Assembly (NCBI GenBank): GCA_023424395.1
Contig: JAFADY010000020.1
Location: 62,001-126,000, forward strand
DNA length: 64,000 bases
Origin: Bacteroidota bacterium
GTDB lineage: Bacteria; Bacteroidota; Bacteroidia; Bacteroidales; Dysgonomonadaceae
Direction of reading: 5' to 3'
Each line of letters opens with the position of its first letter. The first letter of the stretch is position 1. The notes under the pieces were generated by a model. The model searched no databases and was not told where the DNA came from. It saw only the letters and a list, made by a program, of their open reading frames with translations. Below, piece by piece: positions 35,620-44,153 of this stretch. Position numbers and translations under genes: made by a program.

Positions 35620-36228
35620 TCAAACAGATTCAGACAAACTCTTGTTCACCTCCTCTATATATCCCAGCAACTCTTCCCTGCCCTGCCCTTTTTCGGACGA
35701 AGTGGTGAAAACGGGCGGCAGTTCTTCCCAGGTTTCTAACAATTTCTCTTTATAAACCTCTATATTCATCTGCACGCGCACGGGGCCTAATTTATCGGCT
35801 TTGGTGAATACGATGGCGAAGGGTACGCCGTTCCGGCCCAGCCACTCCATAAATTCGAGGTCTATTTTTTGCGGTTCGTGCCGGCTGTCGACCAACACGA
35901 AAAGCGAAGTCATGGCTTCGCGTTCCAATACGTAATTTTCTATTATTTCGCGCAGCCGTTCGCGGTTTTCTTTGCCGCGGCGGGCATAACCGTAGCCGGG
36001 CAAATCCACCAAATACCATTCACCGTTGATAAGGAAATGGTTGATGAGCATGGTTTTTCCGGGCGTGGACGAGGTCATGGCCAATCCTTTGCGGTTGGTG
36101 AGCATGTTTATAAGCGACGATTTGCCCACGTTGGAACGCCCGATAAAGGCATACTCGGGCTTGCCGTCGTGCGGGCACTTGCGGTAATCGGTGTTGCTGA
36201 TAACGAATTCGGCGGTTTTTATAATCAT
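35620..36228 (-). CDS. engB: ribosome biogenesis GTPase YsxC/EngB
   Basis: A 202-residue GTPase needed for assembly of the large ribosomal subunit. G1 is IGRSNVGKSSLI, G2 includes TSSTPGKTMLINHF, G3 is DLPGYGYARRGKENRE, and G4 is TKADKLGPV. The motif order and size are those of the family. The C-terminus (ITSSEKGQGREELLGYIEEV, written TTSSEKGQGREELL in the sequence) supplies the G5 SSEKG signature. It is followed upstream, on the same strand, by the SSS transporter gene with 12 bases between them. Confidence 0.95.
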   Translation of the reverse strand: MIIKTAEFVISNTDYRKCPHDGKPEYAFIGRSNVGKSSLINMLTNRKGLAMTSSTPGKTMLINHFLINGEWYLVDLPGYGYARRGKENRERLREIIENYVLEREAMTSLFVLVDSRHEPQKIDLEFMEWLGRNGVPFAIVFTKADKLGPVRVQMNIEVYKEKLLETWEELPPVFTTSSEKGQGREELLGYIEEVNKSLSESV

Positions 36229-36240
36229 CGGGAGTGCGTG

Positions 36241-37719
36241 TTACGAAATGTGTGGCGTTAGTTTCGTGTTTCGGAGCGAAAGCGCCCACAATCCCAATCC
36301 GGTGAGCGCACCATTGATTAAGAGCAGTTCGTAGCCGACGGTGTATCCGTAAACTTGTTTCATCAGTATCTCGAACAAGAAACAGAGAATGGGCGCGGCA
36401 ACAGCCACATAGGGTACGTATTTGTCAATGGGCTTCACTTTGGTATATAATCCGAAGAAATACAAGCCGAGAAGCGGCCCGTAAGTGTACGACGCCAATT
36501 TATAAATAGCCGTGATAATACTGTCGGAACCGATGGCTTCTATCAGCAAAATGATCAGTACGAAAAGCGTGCTGATTACCAAATGCACCCATCGGCGCGT
36601 TCTTATATTTCTTCTTTCCACCAACGGATCTTTGTTCTCGTTCTTCATGTTTATAATATCCACGCAAAACGATGTGGTAAGAGCTGTGAGCGCGGAGTCG
36701 GCGCTCGAAAAGGCCGCCGCCACAATGCCCACGATAAAGACTCCCAAGATAACCGGCCCGAGGTGCTGACTGGCGATCACAGGCAAAATGTTATCGGAAA
36801 CCGGCGGCAACGCAATCCCGCTTTGCTGCGCAAAAATAAGGAGCAGAACGCCCAGGCACAAGAAAAGGAAATTTATCGGTGCGAACGCCAATCCGTAAGA
36901 GACTACGTTTTTTTGCGCATCTTTGAGGCTGCGTATGGTAAGGTTCTTTTGCATTTGGTCTTGGTCGAGCCCTGTCATCACAATGGTAATGAACATCCCG
37001 CTAAAGAATTGTTTGAAGAAGTTTTGGGTACTTGCCCAATCGTCAAAGACAAAAATGCGCGAATGCGGGCTTTCGCTTATTAAACGGACAGTTTCGGCAA
37101 CATTCAGGTTCAATCTGGAGGTAATAGTCCAGATGATCATCACCAAAGCCGTCAGGAAAAGGAAAGTCTGCGCCCAATCTGTCCAGATTATGGTTTTTAT
37201 GCCGCTTTTGTGGCTGTAGAGCCAAATAATTAAAATAATGCCGACAACAGTAACCACAAACGGAACTCCCCACGCATCAAAGACCATGCGTTGCAGGATA
37301 AAAGCCACTAAATACAATCGGGCGGCAGCCCCTACGATCTTGGAAATGAGAAAAAACCAAGCGCCCGTTTTGTACGATTTCTGCCCGTATCGTTGCTCCA
37401 AATATCCGTAAATGGTAGTGAGATTTAGCCGATAATACAACGGCAGCAACACGTAAGCGATGACCAAGTATCCGAAGAAAAACCCGAAAACCATTTGCAT
37501 GTACGTCATATCCAGGTTCCTCACCATTCCCGGAACGGAAACGAATGTTACGCCCGAAATGGAAGTCCCGATCATGGCGAAAGCCACTACATACCATTTC
37601 GACGATTTGTTGGCGCGGAAAAAAGTATCGTTATCGCCGCCCTTTCTGCCGGTTAGGTACGAAATAAACATCAACAGCAAAAAATACAACGCAATAACAA
37701 TCAGTACAAAACCTTGCAT
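36241..37719 (-). CDS. sodium:solute symporter (SSS family)
   Basis: A 492-residue inner-membrane transporter with about 13 hydrophobic segments. The N-terminus shows FISYLTGRKGGDNDTFFRAN and the SSS-typical WYVVAFAMIGTSISGVTFVS. The later VAAAFSSADSALTALTTSFC carries the conserved Na-site serine cluster. The transported solute cannot be determined. It is expected to use the sodium gradient. It is co-oriented with the HAD phosphatase (12 bases upstream) and engB. Confidence 0.9.
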   Translation of the reverse strand: MQGFVLIVIALYFLLLMFISYLTGRKGGDNDTFFRANKSSKWYVVAFAMIGTSISGVTFVSVPGMVRNLDMTYMQMVFGFFFGYLVIAYVLLPLYYRLNLTTIYGYLEQRYGQKSYKTGAWFFLISKIVGAAARLYLVAFILQRMVFDAWGVPFVVTVVGIILIIWLYSHKSGIKTIIWTDWAQTFLFLTALVMIIWTITSRLNLNVAETVRLISESPHSRIFVFDDWASTQNFFKQFFSGMFITIVMTGLDQDQMQKNLTIRSLKDAQKNVVSYGLAFAPINFLFLCLGVLLLIFAQQSGIALPPVSDNILPVIASQHLGPVILGVFIVGIVAAAFSSADSALTALTTSFCVDIINMKNENKDPLVERRNIRTRRWVHLVISTLFVLIILLIEAIGSDSIITAIYKLASYTYGPLLGLYFFGLYTKVKPIDKYVPYVAVAAPILCFLFEILMKQVYGYTVGYELLLINGALTGLGLWALSLRNTKLTPHIS

Positions 37720-37731
37720 ATATCTTTTTTT

Positions 37732-38364
37732 TTAAAGTTGTATAAAATAATGGGTAAATTCGGGGAAAGAATTGAATTTTAACGAATAAGAATCGGTTTT
37801 CCCAAAACCGTAAGCCATGTAAACAAAAGGAATTCCTGCAATTGTGGATTGACGGCTATCCGAATCGGTATCGCCCACGTAAACAGGTTTTTCCAAGCCA
37901 TTCCTTTGTTTCAAAAGTTGCAGGTTGAAACTCTTGGGCTGCAAATTCTGTCCGTGCTCCATATAATCGGTAAACAAGTGCGAAGTTTTGGTGTGTTTCA
38001 TAAAATTCACCAAGCCCCCTTCTTCGCAATTACTGAGCATGAACAATTTATATTTTTTCGATAATCGTTCCAACCCATCGTGTACGCCGTCAAATATATG
38101 AGGCTTCATGTGCGGCAGCAACAGTTGGTATTGCGCGATCACTTCATCGAAAAGGTTATCGTGCACTTCAGCGGAAACATCGGGTAAAATTGCATTCAAC
38201 ATTTGCTTGGCTTCCTTGCCCATGAGTTTGAGCACCTCGAGGCGTGTAACTTCTACAGGATGTTGTTTAATTTTTAACGCCTTATTCCACGATGTTACAT
38301 AAGCATCAACGTTATCCCAAAGGGTTCCGTCCATATCGAAGATCAAGCTATCGGGTTGCAACAC
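37732..38364 (-). CDS. HAD-family hydrolase (phosphoglycolate phosphatase-like)
   Basis: A 210-residue phosphatase of the HAD superfamily. Motif I is FDMDGTLWDN, motif II is MLSNCEEGG (Ser/Thr replaced in the family pattern by SN), motif III includes the lysine in LQPKSFNLQLL, and motif IV is YVGDTDSDSRQSTIAGIPFV. An alpha-helical cap follows motif I (residues 15-85). The substrate is probably a small phosphorylated metabolite. A Bacteroidota promoter (38390-38421) lies directly upstream, so a three-gene transcript HAD-SSS-engB is likely. Confidence 0.88.
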   Translation of the reverse strand: MLQPDSLIFDMDGTLWDNVDAYVTSWNKALKIKQHPVEVTRLEVLKLMGKEAKQMLNAILPDVSAEVHDNLFDEVIAQYQLLLPHMKPHIFDGVHDGLERLSKKYKLFMLSNCEEGGLVNFMKHTKTSHLFTDYMEHGQNLQPKSFNLQLLKQRNGLEKPVYVGDTDSDSRQSTIAGIPFVYMAYGFGKTDSYSLKFNSFPEFTHYFIQL

Positions 38365-38389
38365 TATTTTGTCTTTTTTAATTCGAGTG

Positions 38390-38421
38390 CAAAAGTACGC
38401 AACAAAGCCCTAAAGGGCAAA
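38390..38421 (-). promoter_or_regulatory. promoter of the HAD-SSS-engB unit
   Basis: On the minus strand, TTTG at 38421-38418, 20 bases, then TACTTTTG at 38397-38390. Both boxes match the Bacteroidota consensus. The start of transcription should fall near 38383, about 19 bases before the ATG. Confidence 0.75.
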
Positions 38422-38486
38422 TAATACATTGTTAAAATACTTTTCGATATGGTTTTTTATATTATTTTTGTGGAAAACATACCACT

Positions 38487-39428
38487 ATGGAAAAAACAAA
38501 AGTTTGTGTAATCATCAACCCCATATCGGGTACGGAATCCAAGAAAAATATCCCTGAAGAAGTGGCCGCCGCATTCGATCAGAAAAAGTTCGACATTGTT
38601 TTCCGCATCACCGGATATCCGAACCACGCAACGGAAATTGCGAAAGACGCGATAAAAAACGGTTTTAAACACATCCTTACCGCCGGAGGCGACGGCACGG
38701 TAAACGAAGTGGCAAAAGCGTTGGTTGATACCGATGCGGTTTTGGGAATCATTCCTTTCGGGTCGGGGAACGGGCTGGCGCGCGACCTCAATATCCCGAT
38801 GGATTCTGAAAAAGCCATACAAATTGTACTCAACGGCAACACCCGAACCATCGATTACGGCGATGCCAACGACAATATATTCTTCTGTACCTGCGGTGTA
38901 GGCTTCGACGCATTCATCAGCGACAAGTTTGCCGAAGAAAAGAAAAGAGGCCCGTTGGGTTACGTACGCAACGTATTGGAAGGCGTTATCGATTTCAAAT
39001 CGGAAGAATATGAAATAATCCACGATGAAGGCACTCTGCGCGAACGCGCCTTTTTGGTTACCTGCGCCAATGCCTCACAATACGGAAACGAAGTTTACAT
39101 TGCTCCGGAAGCCGACATGGAAGACGGCAAGATGAATGTATCTATTCTAAAACCACTCAATGCCAACGAGTTGCCACAAACAACCTTGCAGCTCTTCACC
39201 AAAAATATCGATAAAAACAGCAAAATGATCTCGCTGCTAACCGGCAATTTAACCATAAAAAGAGGCCGAAGCGGAATTATGCACGTGGATGGAGAACCGG
39301 TGGAAACAGGCAACGAAATCCGGGTAAAAATTCATCCCAAAGGGTTAAAAGTATTCGCTCCAAGCAAATGGGAAAGAAAAGAAAAAGACAATATTTTTAC
39401 GGCCCTGACGAGGTGGTTTAACGCGTAA
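38487..39428 (+). CDS. diacylglycerol kinase-type lipid kinase (YegS/BmrU family)
   Basis: A 313-residue cytosolic lipid kinase that phosphorylates diacylglycerol or a related lipid with ATP. The start VCVIINPISGTESKKNIPEE gives the family NP-x-SG motif, and the ATP-site GGDGTVNEVAKAL follows. Next come IPFGSGNGLARDL and the C-terminal MHVDGEPVETGNEIRVKIHP with its conserved Gly-Glu-Pro-type loop. The upstream TATTTTTG at 38463-38470 is a -7 box with a weak -33. The gene is divergent from the HAD unit. Confidence 0.9.
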   Translation: MEKTKVCVIINPISGTESKKNIPEEVAAAFDQKKFDIVFRITGYPNHATEIAKDAIKNGFKHILTAGGDGTVNEVAKALVDTDAVLGIIPFGSGNGLARDLNIPMDSEKAIQIVLNGNTRTIDYGDANDNIFFCTCGVGFDAFISDKFAEEKKRGPLGYVRNVLEGVIDFKSEEYEIIHDEGTLRERAFLVTCANASQYGNEVYIAPEADMEDGKMNVSILKPLNANELPQTTLQLFTKNIDKNSKMISLLTGNLTIKRGRSGIMHVDGEPVETGNEIRVKIHPKGLKVFAPSKWERKEKDNIFTALTRWFNA

Positions 39429-39445
39429 GCGCGCGTGAATTACAA

Positions 39446-39482
39446 TAAAAAAACGGATGTGCTCATCACGAGTACATCCGTT
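39446..39482 (-). terminator. intrinsic terminator of the ArsR redox operon
   Basis: AACGGATGT at 39452-39460 pairs with ACATCCGTT at 39474-39482. On the minus strand the hairpin is followed by a T7 run, so it ends the DUF302 operon. It could also act weakly on the plus strand for the lipid kinase. Confidence 0.85.
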
Positions 39483-39525
39483 AACATTCATAACAAGTTT
39501 ATTATAGCAGTAAAACTACCACAAT

Positions 39526-39921
39526 CTATTCTGCAATTTCATTAATAAACGTCTCAGCATCTCTATAAGCGGCGGACATTACCTCTTCTACCACGCCTCC
39601 GATTTGCGAAGCAAATAATTCGGAATTCATACGCGACACGTATGTATTCCCGTCAGCCTTTTCGTAAACCGAAATGCGGCAGGGCATCATGTTGGAGAAT
39701 ATACGCAGCTCGTCTGCCGACAAAAGCCTATACGCATACTTCGGGTTGCAAAGTTCGATAACTTTCACGGCAGAAACTTCAAAGTTGTTTTTCTTCATCG
39801 TTTCTTGTAAATCGTGCGTGTGGGTTACTTTCCATCCACCGTTTACAACAATTTCCGATAATTTCGAAACCGTTTCATCGAAACCGAACTTGCTCTTACT
39901 TTCGAAAAACATTTTTTCCAT
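39526..39921 (-). CDS. DUF302 protein
   Basis: A 131-residue soluble protein of the DUF302 family: SKFGFDETVSKLSEIVVNGG, KVTHTHDLQETMKKNNFEVS, IELCNPKYAYRLL and FSNMMPCRISVYEKADGN. The LCNPKYAY and MMPCRISVYE patches, with one conserved Cys in each, are family hallmarks. Members often sit with sulfur or redox genes, as here, but the reaction is unknown. It is the last gene of the ArsR operon, 12 bases after the thioredoxin gene. Confidence 0.85.
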   Translation of the reverse strand: MEKMFFESKSKFGFDETVSKLSEIVVNGGWKVTHTHDLQETMKKNNFEVSAVKVIELCNPKYAYRLLSADELRIFSNMMPCRISVYEKADGNTYVSRMNSELFASQIGGVVEEVMSAAYRDAETFINEIAE

Positions 39922-39933
39922 AGGGGTTGTAAT

Positions 39934-40437
39934 TTATGATTTTTTCAATAGAATTTCGTCAATTGCCTTTTTAAAAGTTTCTTTCGGCAGGGCGCCTTGC
40001 GCCATTTGCGGGGCTTCTCCCATCGGAACAAAAAGTATAGACGGAATGCTTCTGATGCCGAAATCGGCCGCCAATTGTTGCTCGGCTTCGGTATCGACTT
40101 TGTAGATGTAAATTTGTCCGTCGTATTCCTCTGCCAATTCTTCCAGAATGGGAGCTATCATTTTACATGGGCCGCACCAATCTGCATAAAAATCGATAAT
40201 CGCCGGCTTGTCGCCTAAATACACCCATTCGCTGGGATTTTTCTCGTAATCAGCAACCTTCGTTAAGAATTCTGCTTTTGTTAAATGAATTGTTTTTGCC
40301 ATATTTTTTGAATTTTGTGAGTTTTTTTCCTGTTTTTCCACCGAAACATTGTTGTCGGGTGTTTTTTTATTCGTGTTGCTGCATGCAGCTACTACAAAAA
40401 TTGTTGCGAGCGCGATAAATAAAAATTTTGTTTTCAT
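39934..40437 (-). CDS. thioredoxin-domain lipoprotein
   Basis: A 167-residue envelope protein. The signal ends in the lipobox VAAC (lipid Cys19), followed by an Asn/Lys-rich linker and a full thioredoxin domain with WCGPCK (Cys88, Cys91), FYADWCGPCKMIAPILEELA and the cis-proline segment GIRSIPSILFVP. It should reduce or exchange disulfides on the outer face of the inner membrane or in the outer leaflet. It belongs to the ArsR-DUF6132-thioredoxin-DUF302 operon. A cytosolic version could start at the Met at residue 46 (MAKTIHLTKAEF). Confidence 0.9.
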   Translation of the reverse strand: MKTKFLFIALATIFVVAACSNTNKKTPDNNVSVEKQEKNSQNSKNMAKTIHLTKAEFLTKVADYEKNPSEWVYLGDKPAIIDFYADWCGPCKMIAPILEELAEEYDGQIYIYKVDTEAEQQLAADFGIRSIPSILFVPMGEAPQMAQGALPKETFKKAIDEILLKKS

Positions 40438-40452
40438 TATTCGATATTTTAA

Positions 40453-40680
40453 TTAATTGTCCGCTTTGGGATGATTGATGTTTTTGGGGTTTTCTTTTCT
40501 GAAAAGATCAAATACCAAGAAACCGAGAATGGCTCCGTAAATCATCATCCTGTAAGGATTGGATGTAATTGGGCAAGTACCTGATACGCATCCCACGAAA
40601 TGATAGTACAGATAACCGCCGATAACTCCAACAACTACTCCGACTATTCTAAGCCAATGTTTTTTTAAGAAATTATTCAT
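40453..40680 (-). CDS. DUF6132 small membrane protein
   Basis: A 75-residue protein with two hydrophobic segments. The first holds RIVGVVVGVIGGYLYYHFVG, then CVSGTCPITSNPYRMMIYGA, where the CxxGxCPITSNP pattern is typical of DUF6132. The two cysteines could bind a metal or form a disulfide. It overlaps the ArsR gene by eight bases and precedes the thioredoxin gene, which argues for a sulfur or redox task. The function is not known. Confidence 0.8.
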   Translation of the reverse strand: MNNFLKKHWLRIVGVVVGVIGGYLYYHFVGCVSGTCPITSNPYRMMIYGAILGFLVFDLFRKENPKNINHPKADN

Positions 40681-41008
40681 ATTTGTTAGTGCTACAGTCT
40701 ATAAGACAATTTAAAAGTTGCGTTACACGCTTGTTTTTAAGGGAGTAAAAGCAATTTTTTCCGCTTTTGCGGCAAGAGAGAATACCTTTTGCGCGCATAT
40801 CGGTGAGGTGATGCGAAAGCAACGATTGTTCGCAATCGATTTTGTTCATTAATTCCGAAACGGATCTTTCCTCCTCTTTAGAAAGCTCCAAAATCACAGA
40901 GAGCCTTATCTCATTAGACAGAGCTTTAAGCATATAAGCCGCGTCTTCGAACCCTGCTCTGTCAATATTTCTTTTTTCTACTGAAACTTCCATTGTATTT
41001 TTACTCAT
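40673..41008 (-). CDS. ArsR-family transcriptional repressor
   Basis: A 111-residue winged-helix regulator. The core reads EDAAYMLKALSNEIRLSVIL, ELSKEEERSVSELMNKIDCE and QSLLSHHLTDMRAKGILSCR, the ArsR alpha3-alpha5 pattern with DNA-recognition helix. Cysteines in CEQ, SCRKSGKNC and LNCLIDC may sense thiol stress or metal. It should bind the TGAA-N6-TTCA operator right at its promoter and repress its own operon. The ATG at 41008 lies 3' of the predicted transcription start; the ATG nine codons upstream falls within the operator. Confidence 0.88.
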   Translation of the reverse strand: MSKNTMEVSVEKRNIDRAGFEDAAYMLKALSNEIRLSVILELSKEEERSVSELMNKIDCEQSLLSHHLTDMRAKGILSCRKSGKNCFYSLKNKRVTQLLNCLIDCSTNKYE

Positions 41009-41020
41009 TATATAGATATA

Positions 41021-41077
41021 TGAACATACATTCATGTATTTTTGTTCAAAAGTATATCATTTTTTTTATACCACAAA
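41021..41077 (-). promoter_or_regulatory. ArsR operon promoter with overlapping operator
   Basis: On the minus strand, TTTG at 41077-41074, exactly 19 bases, then TACTTTTG at 41054-41047. Downstream lie TGAA at 41021-41024 and TTCA at 41031-41034 (TGAA-N6-TTCA, the SmtB/ArsR half-site spacing), a perfect ATACAT-TC-ATGTAT inverted repeat at 41026-41039, and a second TGTTCA at 41043-41048 overlapping the -7 box. A repressor bound here would block transcription start. Confidence 0.75.
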
Positions 41078-41093
41078 ATAATAATTGATTTTT

Positions 41094-41753
41094 TTACAAT
41101 TGAAAATAATAAGTGAGCTTGCCTTCTATCACACGATGCGCCGATCGTGAGAATTTTTGTTTATCGGCTTCTCTTTTATTATCAAAAATATCGCCCAATC
41201 CAAAATAGTATCTGCCTTCCAAATCGAAGGCTCCTAAAGCTGTATTTAACTCCATGCCCAAACCGCCGGTCAATCCGTAATCGAATCTTCTTTCGGGATT
41301 GCCGTATTGTGTTCCCGTCGGATTATTGGCAACAAAATCTTGGTTGGGTTTGGCTTTATTTCCCAAAAGAAAACTCATTTGAGGCCCCAAATTTATGATG
41401 AACCGCGCTTTGTTGCCAAAATAAATGTGTGTAAATATCGGAACTTCCAAATAAGTGAGTGTGCGGCTGTACGCAAGCGTACTTTCGGGCGGAAATTCTT
41501 CTTTCCAGCCTCGCTGCGCCAAATTCAGTTCCAAGATCATCCCCAAATTTTTTTCGGAAATATATTTTGCCGATACTCCGCCGTGAAACCCGAGGTGCAT
41601 TTCCTGAAAAATATTCGGAACGAAATCCACCGTAGAAAAAAGCGGCCCTCCTCCTACCCCAAAGTACAAACGCCTTTGAAAATCATTTTTTTGCGCATTC
41701 GCGCTCAAGAAAACAATAAACAGCAGCAGAATTGTCGGTAAAAAGCGCTTCAT
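41094..41753 (-). CDS. outer-membrane beta-barrel protein (PorT-like)
   Basis: A 219-residue exported protein. The signal peptide is KRFLPTILLLFIVFLSANAQ. The mature part alternates hydrophobic and polar residues as an eight-stranded barrel (RLYFGVGGGPLFSTVDFVPN, LGMILELNLAQRGWKEE, FRIINLGPQMSFLLGNK in approximate form) and ends VIEGKLTYYFQL with a C-terminal aromatic residue. The closest family is the PorT/OMP beta-brl_2 type. It follows the LysM protein gene by two bases, so the two probably act together at the outer membrane. Confidence 0.8.
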   Translation of the reverse strand: MKRFLPTILLLFIVFLSANAQKNDFQRRLYFGVGGGPLFSTVDFVPNIFQEMHLGFHGGVSAKYISEKNLGMILELNLAQRGWKEEFPPESTLAYSRTLTYLEVPIFTHIYFGNKARFIINLGPQMSFLLGNKAKPNQDFVANNPTGTQYGNPERRFDYGLTGGLGMELNTALGAFDLEGRYYFGLGDIFDNKREADKQKFSRSAHRVIEGKLTYYFQL

Positions 41754-41755
41754 TA

Positions 41756-43759
41756 TCAGCTTTTATCAATTTTGAAAATAAGTCCGTTGGTGTCGTAATG
41801 CACTAAATAAAGTCCGGTATTGATAAATCCGCCCCAATTATTCACACGCTCAAAGTTGAAAGCGAATTGCACCGTATTCACATGTATCTGATCCACTTTT
41901 TGTTCGAAATTCAAACCGTACCGATGCAACGCGGTCAGAAAATACAAGCCGGTATCGTAACCCAACATGCCGTATCGGGGGTAAGTATTTATTAAGTCGC
42001 GTTTATACCATCTTTTAAAATCTTCGGTGAATTGTTTTACGTCGTAACTCGACTCATCCACATAAAAGGAAGAATAAAAGTGTGTGCCGAATTTTTTAAA
42101 GTTATTGGAAATACTCGAGTTGTAAGTTTGCCATTCAGGATAACCGAACAATCTGATGGTAAATTCGGGATGGTTTTGCCTTACTTTGTCAAGCGCATCC
42201 ATAATTTGACGGATGGTGCCGGAATCTCCGGTGGAGGGAACGATCACATTTTCTTTTCCGTTTTGCAACAAAGGCAGTATGGCTGTGGACAGATCGCCGG
42301 TTAGGGAAACCTCTTTCGCGGCATTTCCGTTTTTTTGTAAATCACTCTTCAGAATAGAGATGAATTCGGATTTATCGTTTCTGGATGCAGCGTTTACTAT
42401 CACCGCATTGGCATTTTTAAAAGTACCCATAAACGCACTCGATGCTTTTGAGTACGAATAAGATTGCGGTGTATTTACTTGAAATACGTAGCTATTGTTC
42501 AGCACAATATCGTTTTTCGAAGAAAAGGGTACTACATATTTAATGCTGTGTTTTTTGGCGAAATCCGACAGAAGAGTAATTTGATCGTCGGACAAGCCGC
42601 CGATGATCAAGTGCAGGTCTTGTATCTCCATCGTCCCCAGCAAGCTGCTGAGCTTACGCGTATCGTTGCGTGTACCGATATCGAAAACGTACAACTCTAT
42701 ATTCGCTCCTTGATTTTTTAAACGGTCAACGGCAATTAAAAAGCCTTCGTAATATTCCTGCAAACGCAAATGCTGATTATCCCCTTTTTCGAGGAACGGC
42801 AAGAGAAGCCCGATTTTGATAACGTCCAGATTTTGTGGCCGGTTGCTCTGTCTCAATAAATTGTTGGCGCGCGCCTCATTGGCTGCAGAATTTTCATCTA
42901 TATTTCGTACCCGAATGGGGATTAAAAGTTCCATGTTGGTTCTTAAACCTGCGGAAAGCATTGGGTTGTTTTTCTGTATTACATCCACCTCAACTCCATA
43001 TTCTCTGGCGATGCTGTATAAAGTTTCGCCTTTTTGCACAGTGTGAACCACCGTTTGGGTTTGCTCCCGATAAGGAGTAAAATCTTGTTGCGCTTCCGAA
43101 ACCGGAATACGGATAATGGTGCCGGCACGGAAACTTTCGGCGGACAATCCGGGATTTGCAGCCATCAAATCTTCGGGTTTCAAAGAATAAGTGCGCGACA
43201 CGGAATAGAGCGTTTCCCTTGCAACGATGGTGTGATAACGGTAGTTTTGCTCATCAGTACTAACAGAACGGGTTTGAGGGATTACGATAGACTGCCCTTC
43301 CACCAAATTCTCGGTAATGCCTTCGTTGTAACGTATTAATTCGGTAACCGATGTATTGTACATTTGTGAAATACCGTAAAGCGTTTCGCCTCTCGATACC
43401 GTATGCCGAAAAGTATGGTTTTGATTAACCGGCTGCGAAGGAGCCGAACTGTTTACACCCGGGCTTTGGCTTGTAGCAGAACGCGCAGCGGGGCCTTCGG
43501 CAGGAATTATCAGCGTTTGTCCGCTTTTAAGGCCGTTTCTCGCATCGGGATTGTGCTGAAGGATAAGCTCTTGTGATACCGAGAATGTGCGGGCTATGGA
43601 ATACAAGCCTTCACCGGGCCTTACCTGATATTCGTAGAATGTTTGTCCGTTTCGTGAAATTGTTTTATAGGGTGAGTTTTGTGCGAGAAGCAACATGGAA
43701 CTCAATGCAAAGAATAACGTTAAAATAGTTGCTTTGCCGAAATGTATTTTTTTGCCCAT
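41756..43759 (-). CDS. multi-LysM protein with periplasmic-binding-protein-like domain
   Basis: A 667-residue exported protein. After the signal (KATILTLFFALSSMLLLAQ) come four LysM modules: EYQVRPGEGLYSIARTFSVS, FRHTVSRGETLYGISQMYNT, YHTIVARETLYSVSRTYSLK and VVHTVQKGETLYSIAREYGV. From about residue 315 follows a type I periplasmic-binding/LivJ-like domain (KIGLLLPFLEKGDNQHLRLQ, then PFSSKNDIVLNNSYVFQV). The LysM part should bind peptidoglycan; the ligand of the second part is unknown. I chose ATG 43759 because a TAATTTTG -7 box overlaps the earlier in-frame start. It is co-transcribed with the PorT-like gene. Confidence 0.88.
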   Translation of the reverse strand: MGKKIHFGKATILTLFFALSSMLLLAQNSPYKTISRNGQTFYEYQVRPGEGLYSIARTFSVSQELILQHNPDARNGLKSGQTLIIPAEGPAARSATSQSPGVNSSAPSQPVNQNHTFRHTVSRGETLYGISQMYNTSVTELIRYNEGITENLVEGQSIVIPQTRSVSTDEQNYRYHTIVARETLYSVSRTYSLKPEDLMAANPGLSAESFRAGTIIRIPVSEAQQDFTPYREQTQTVVHTVQKGETLYSIAREYGVEVDVIQKNNPMLSAGLRTNMELLIPIRVRNIDENSAANEARANNLLRQSNRPQNLDVIKIGLLLPFLEKGDNQHLRLQEYYEGFLIAVDRLKNQGANIELYVFDIGTRNDTRKLSSLLGTMEIQDLHLIIGGLSDDQITLLSDFAKKHSIKYVVPFSSKNDIVLNNSYVFQVNTPQSYSYSKASSAFMGTFKNANAVIVNAASRNDKSEFISILKSDLQKNGNAAKEVSLTGDLSTAILPLLQNGKENVIVPSTGDSGTIRQIMDALDKVRQNHPEFTIRLFGYPEWQTYNSSISNNFKKFGTHFYSSFYVDESSYDVKQFTEDFKRWYKRDLINTYPRYGMLGYDTGLYFLTALHRYGLNFEQKVDQIHVNTVQFAFNFERVNNWGGFINTGLYLVHYDTNGLIFKIDKS

Positions 43760-43865
43760 TATGTTTTGTTTAGTTGTTTCGGATTTGTTTGACCACAAAA
43801 TTACAAATAAATATTCAAACGTTATTTATTTCAATAATTTTACACAGTATAACAATTAAAACGGA

Positions 43866-44141
43866 CTAAGGGTTTTCGGTTTGGTTTAATTTATCTTCAT
43901 CCCTGTATTTTTTATACGATTCAAAGAATTTATCGGATTTCTTATGCTCTTGGTATTTTCCGATGATTTCCTGTGCTTTTTTGTAGTCTTTTTCCGCGTC
44001 TTGCAATTTCAATTCGTTGGCTTTCTCAATAGACCTGTTGGTGAACTTAGCTGCCTTTCGTGCATCGGAATTCACACCGCCACACGACAACAACAATAAA
44101 ATCAACGAAAAGATAACGATATGGAATATTTTTTTAAGCAT
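43866..44141 (-). CDS. small predicted lipoprotein
   Basis: A 91-residue protein with a typical lipoprotein signal (LKKIFHIVIFSLILLLLSCG), where the Cys of LLSC is the lipidated residue. The mature part is helical and charged, with AEKDYKKAQEIIGKYQEHKK, consistent with a short coiled coil. I do not recognise a family. It starts 13 bases after the dnaB stop on the same strand and could be read through from it. An ATG three codons upstream is also possible. Confidence 0.7.
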   Translation of the reverse strand: MLKKIFHIVIFSLILLLLSCGGVNSDARKAAKFTNRSIEKANELKLQDAEKDYKKAQEIIGKYQEHKKSDKFFESYKKYRDEDKLNQTENP

Positions 44142-44153
44142 CAGCTGCATGTG

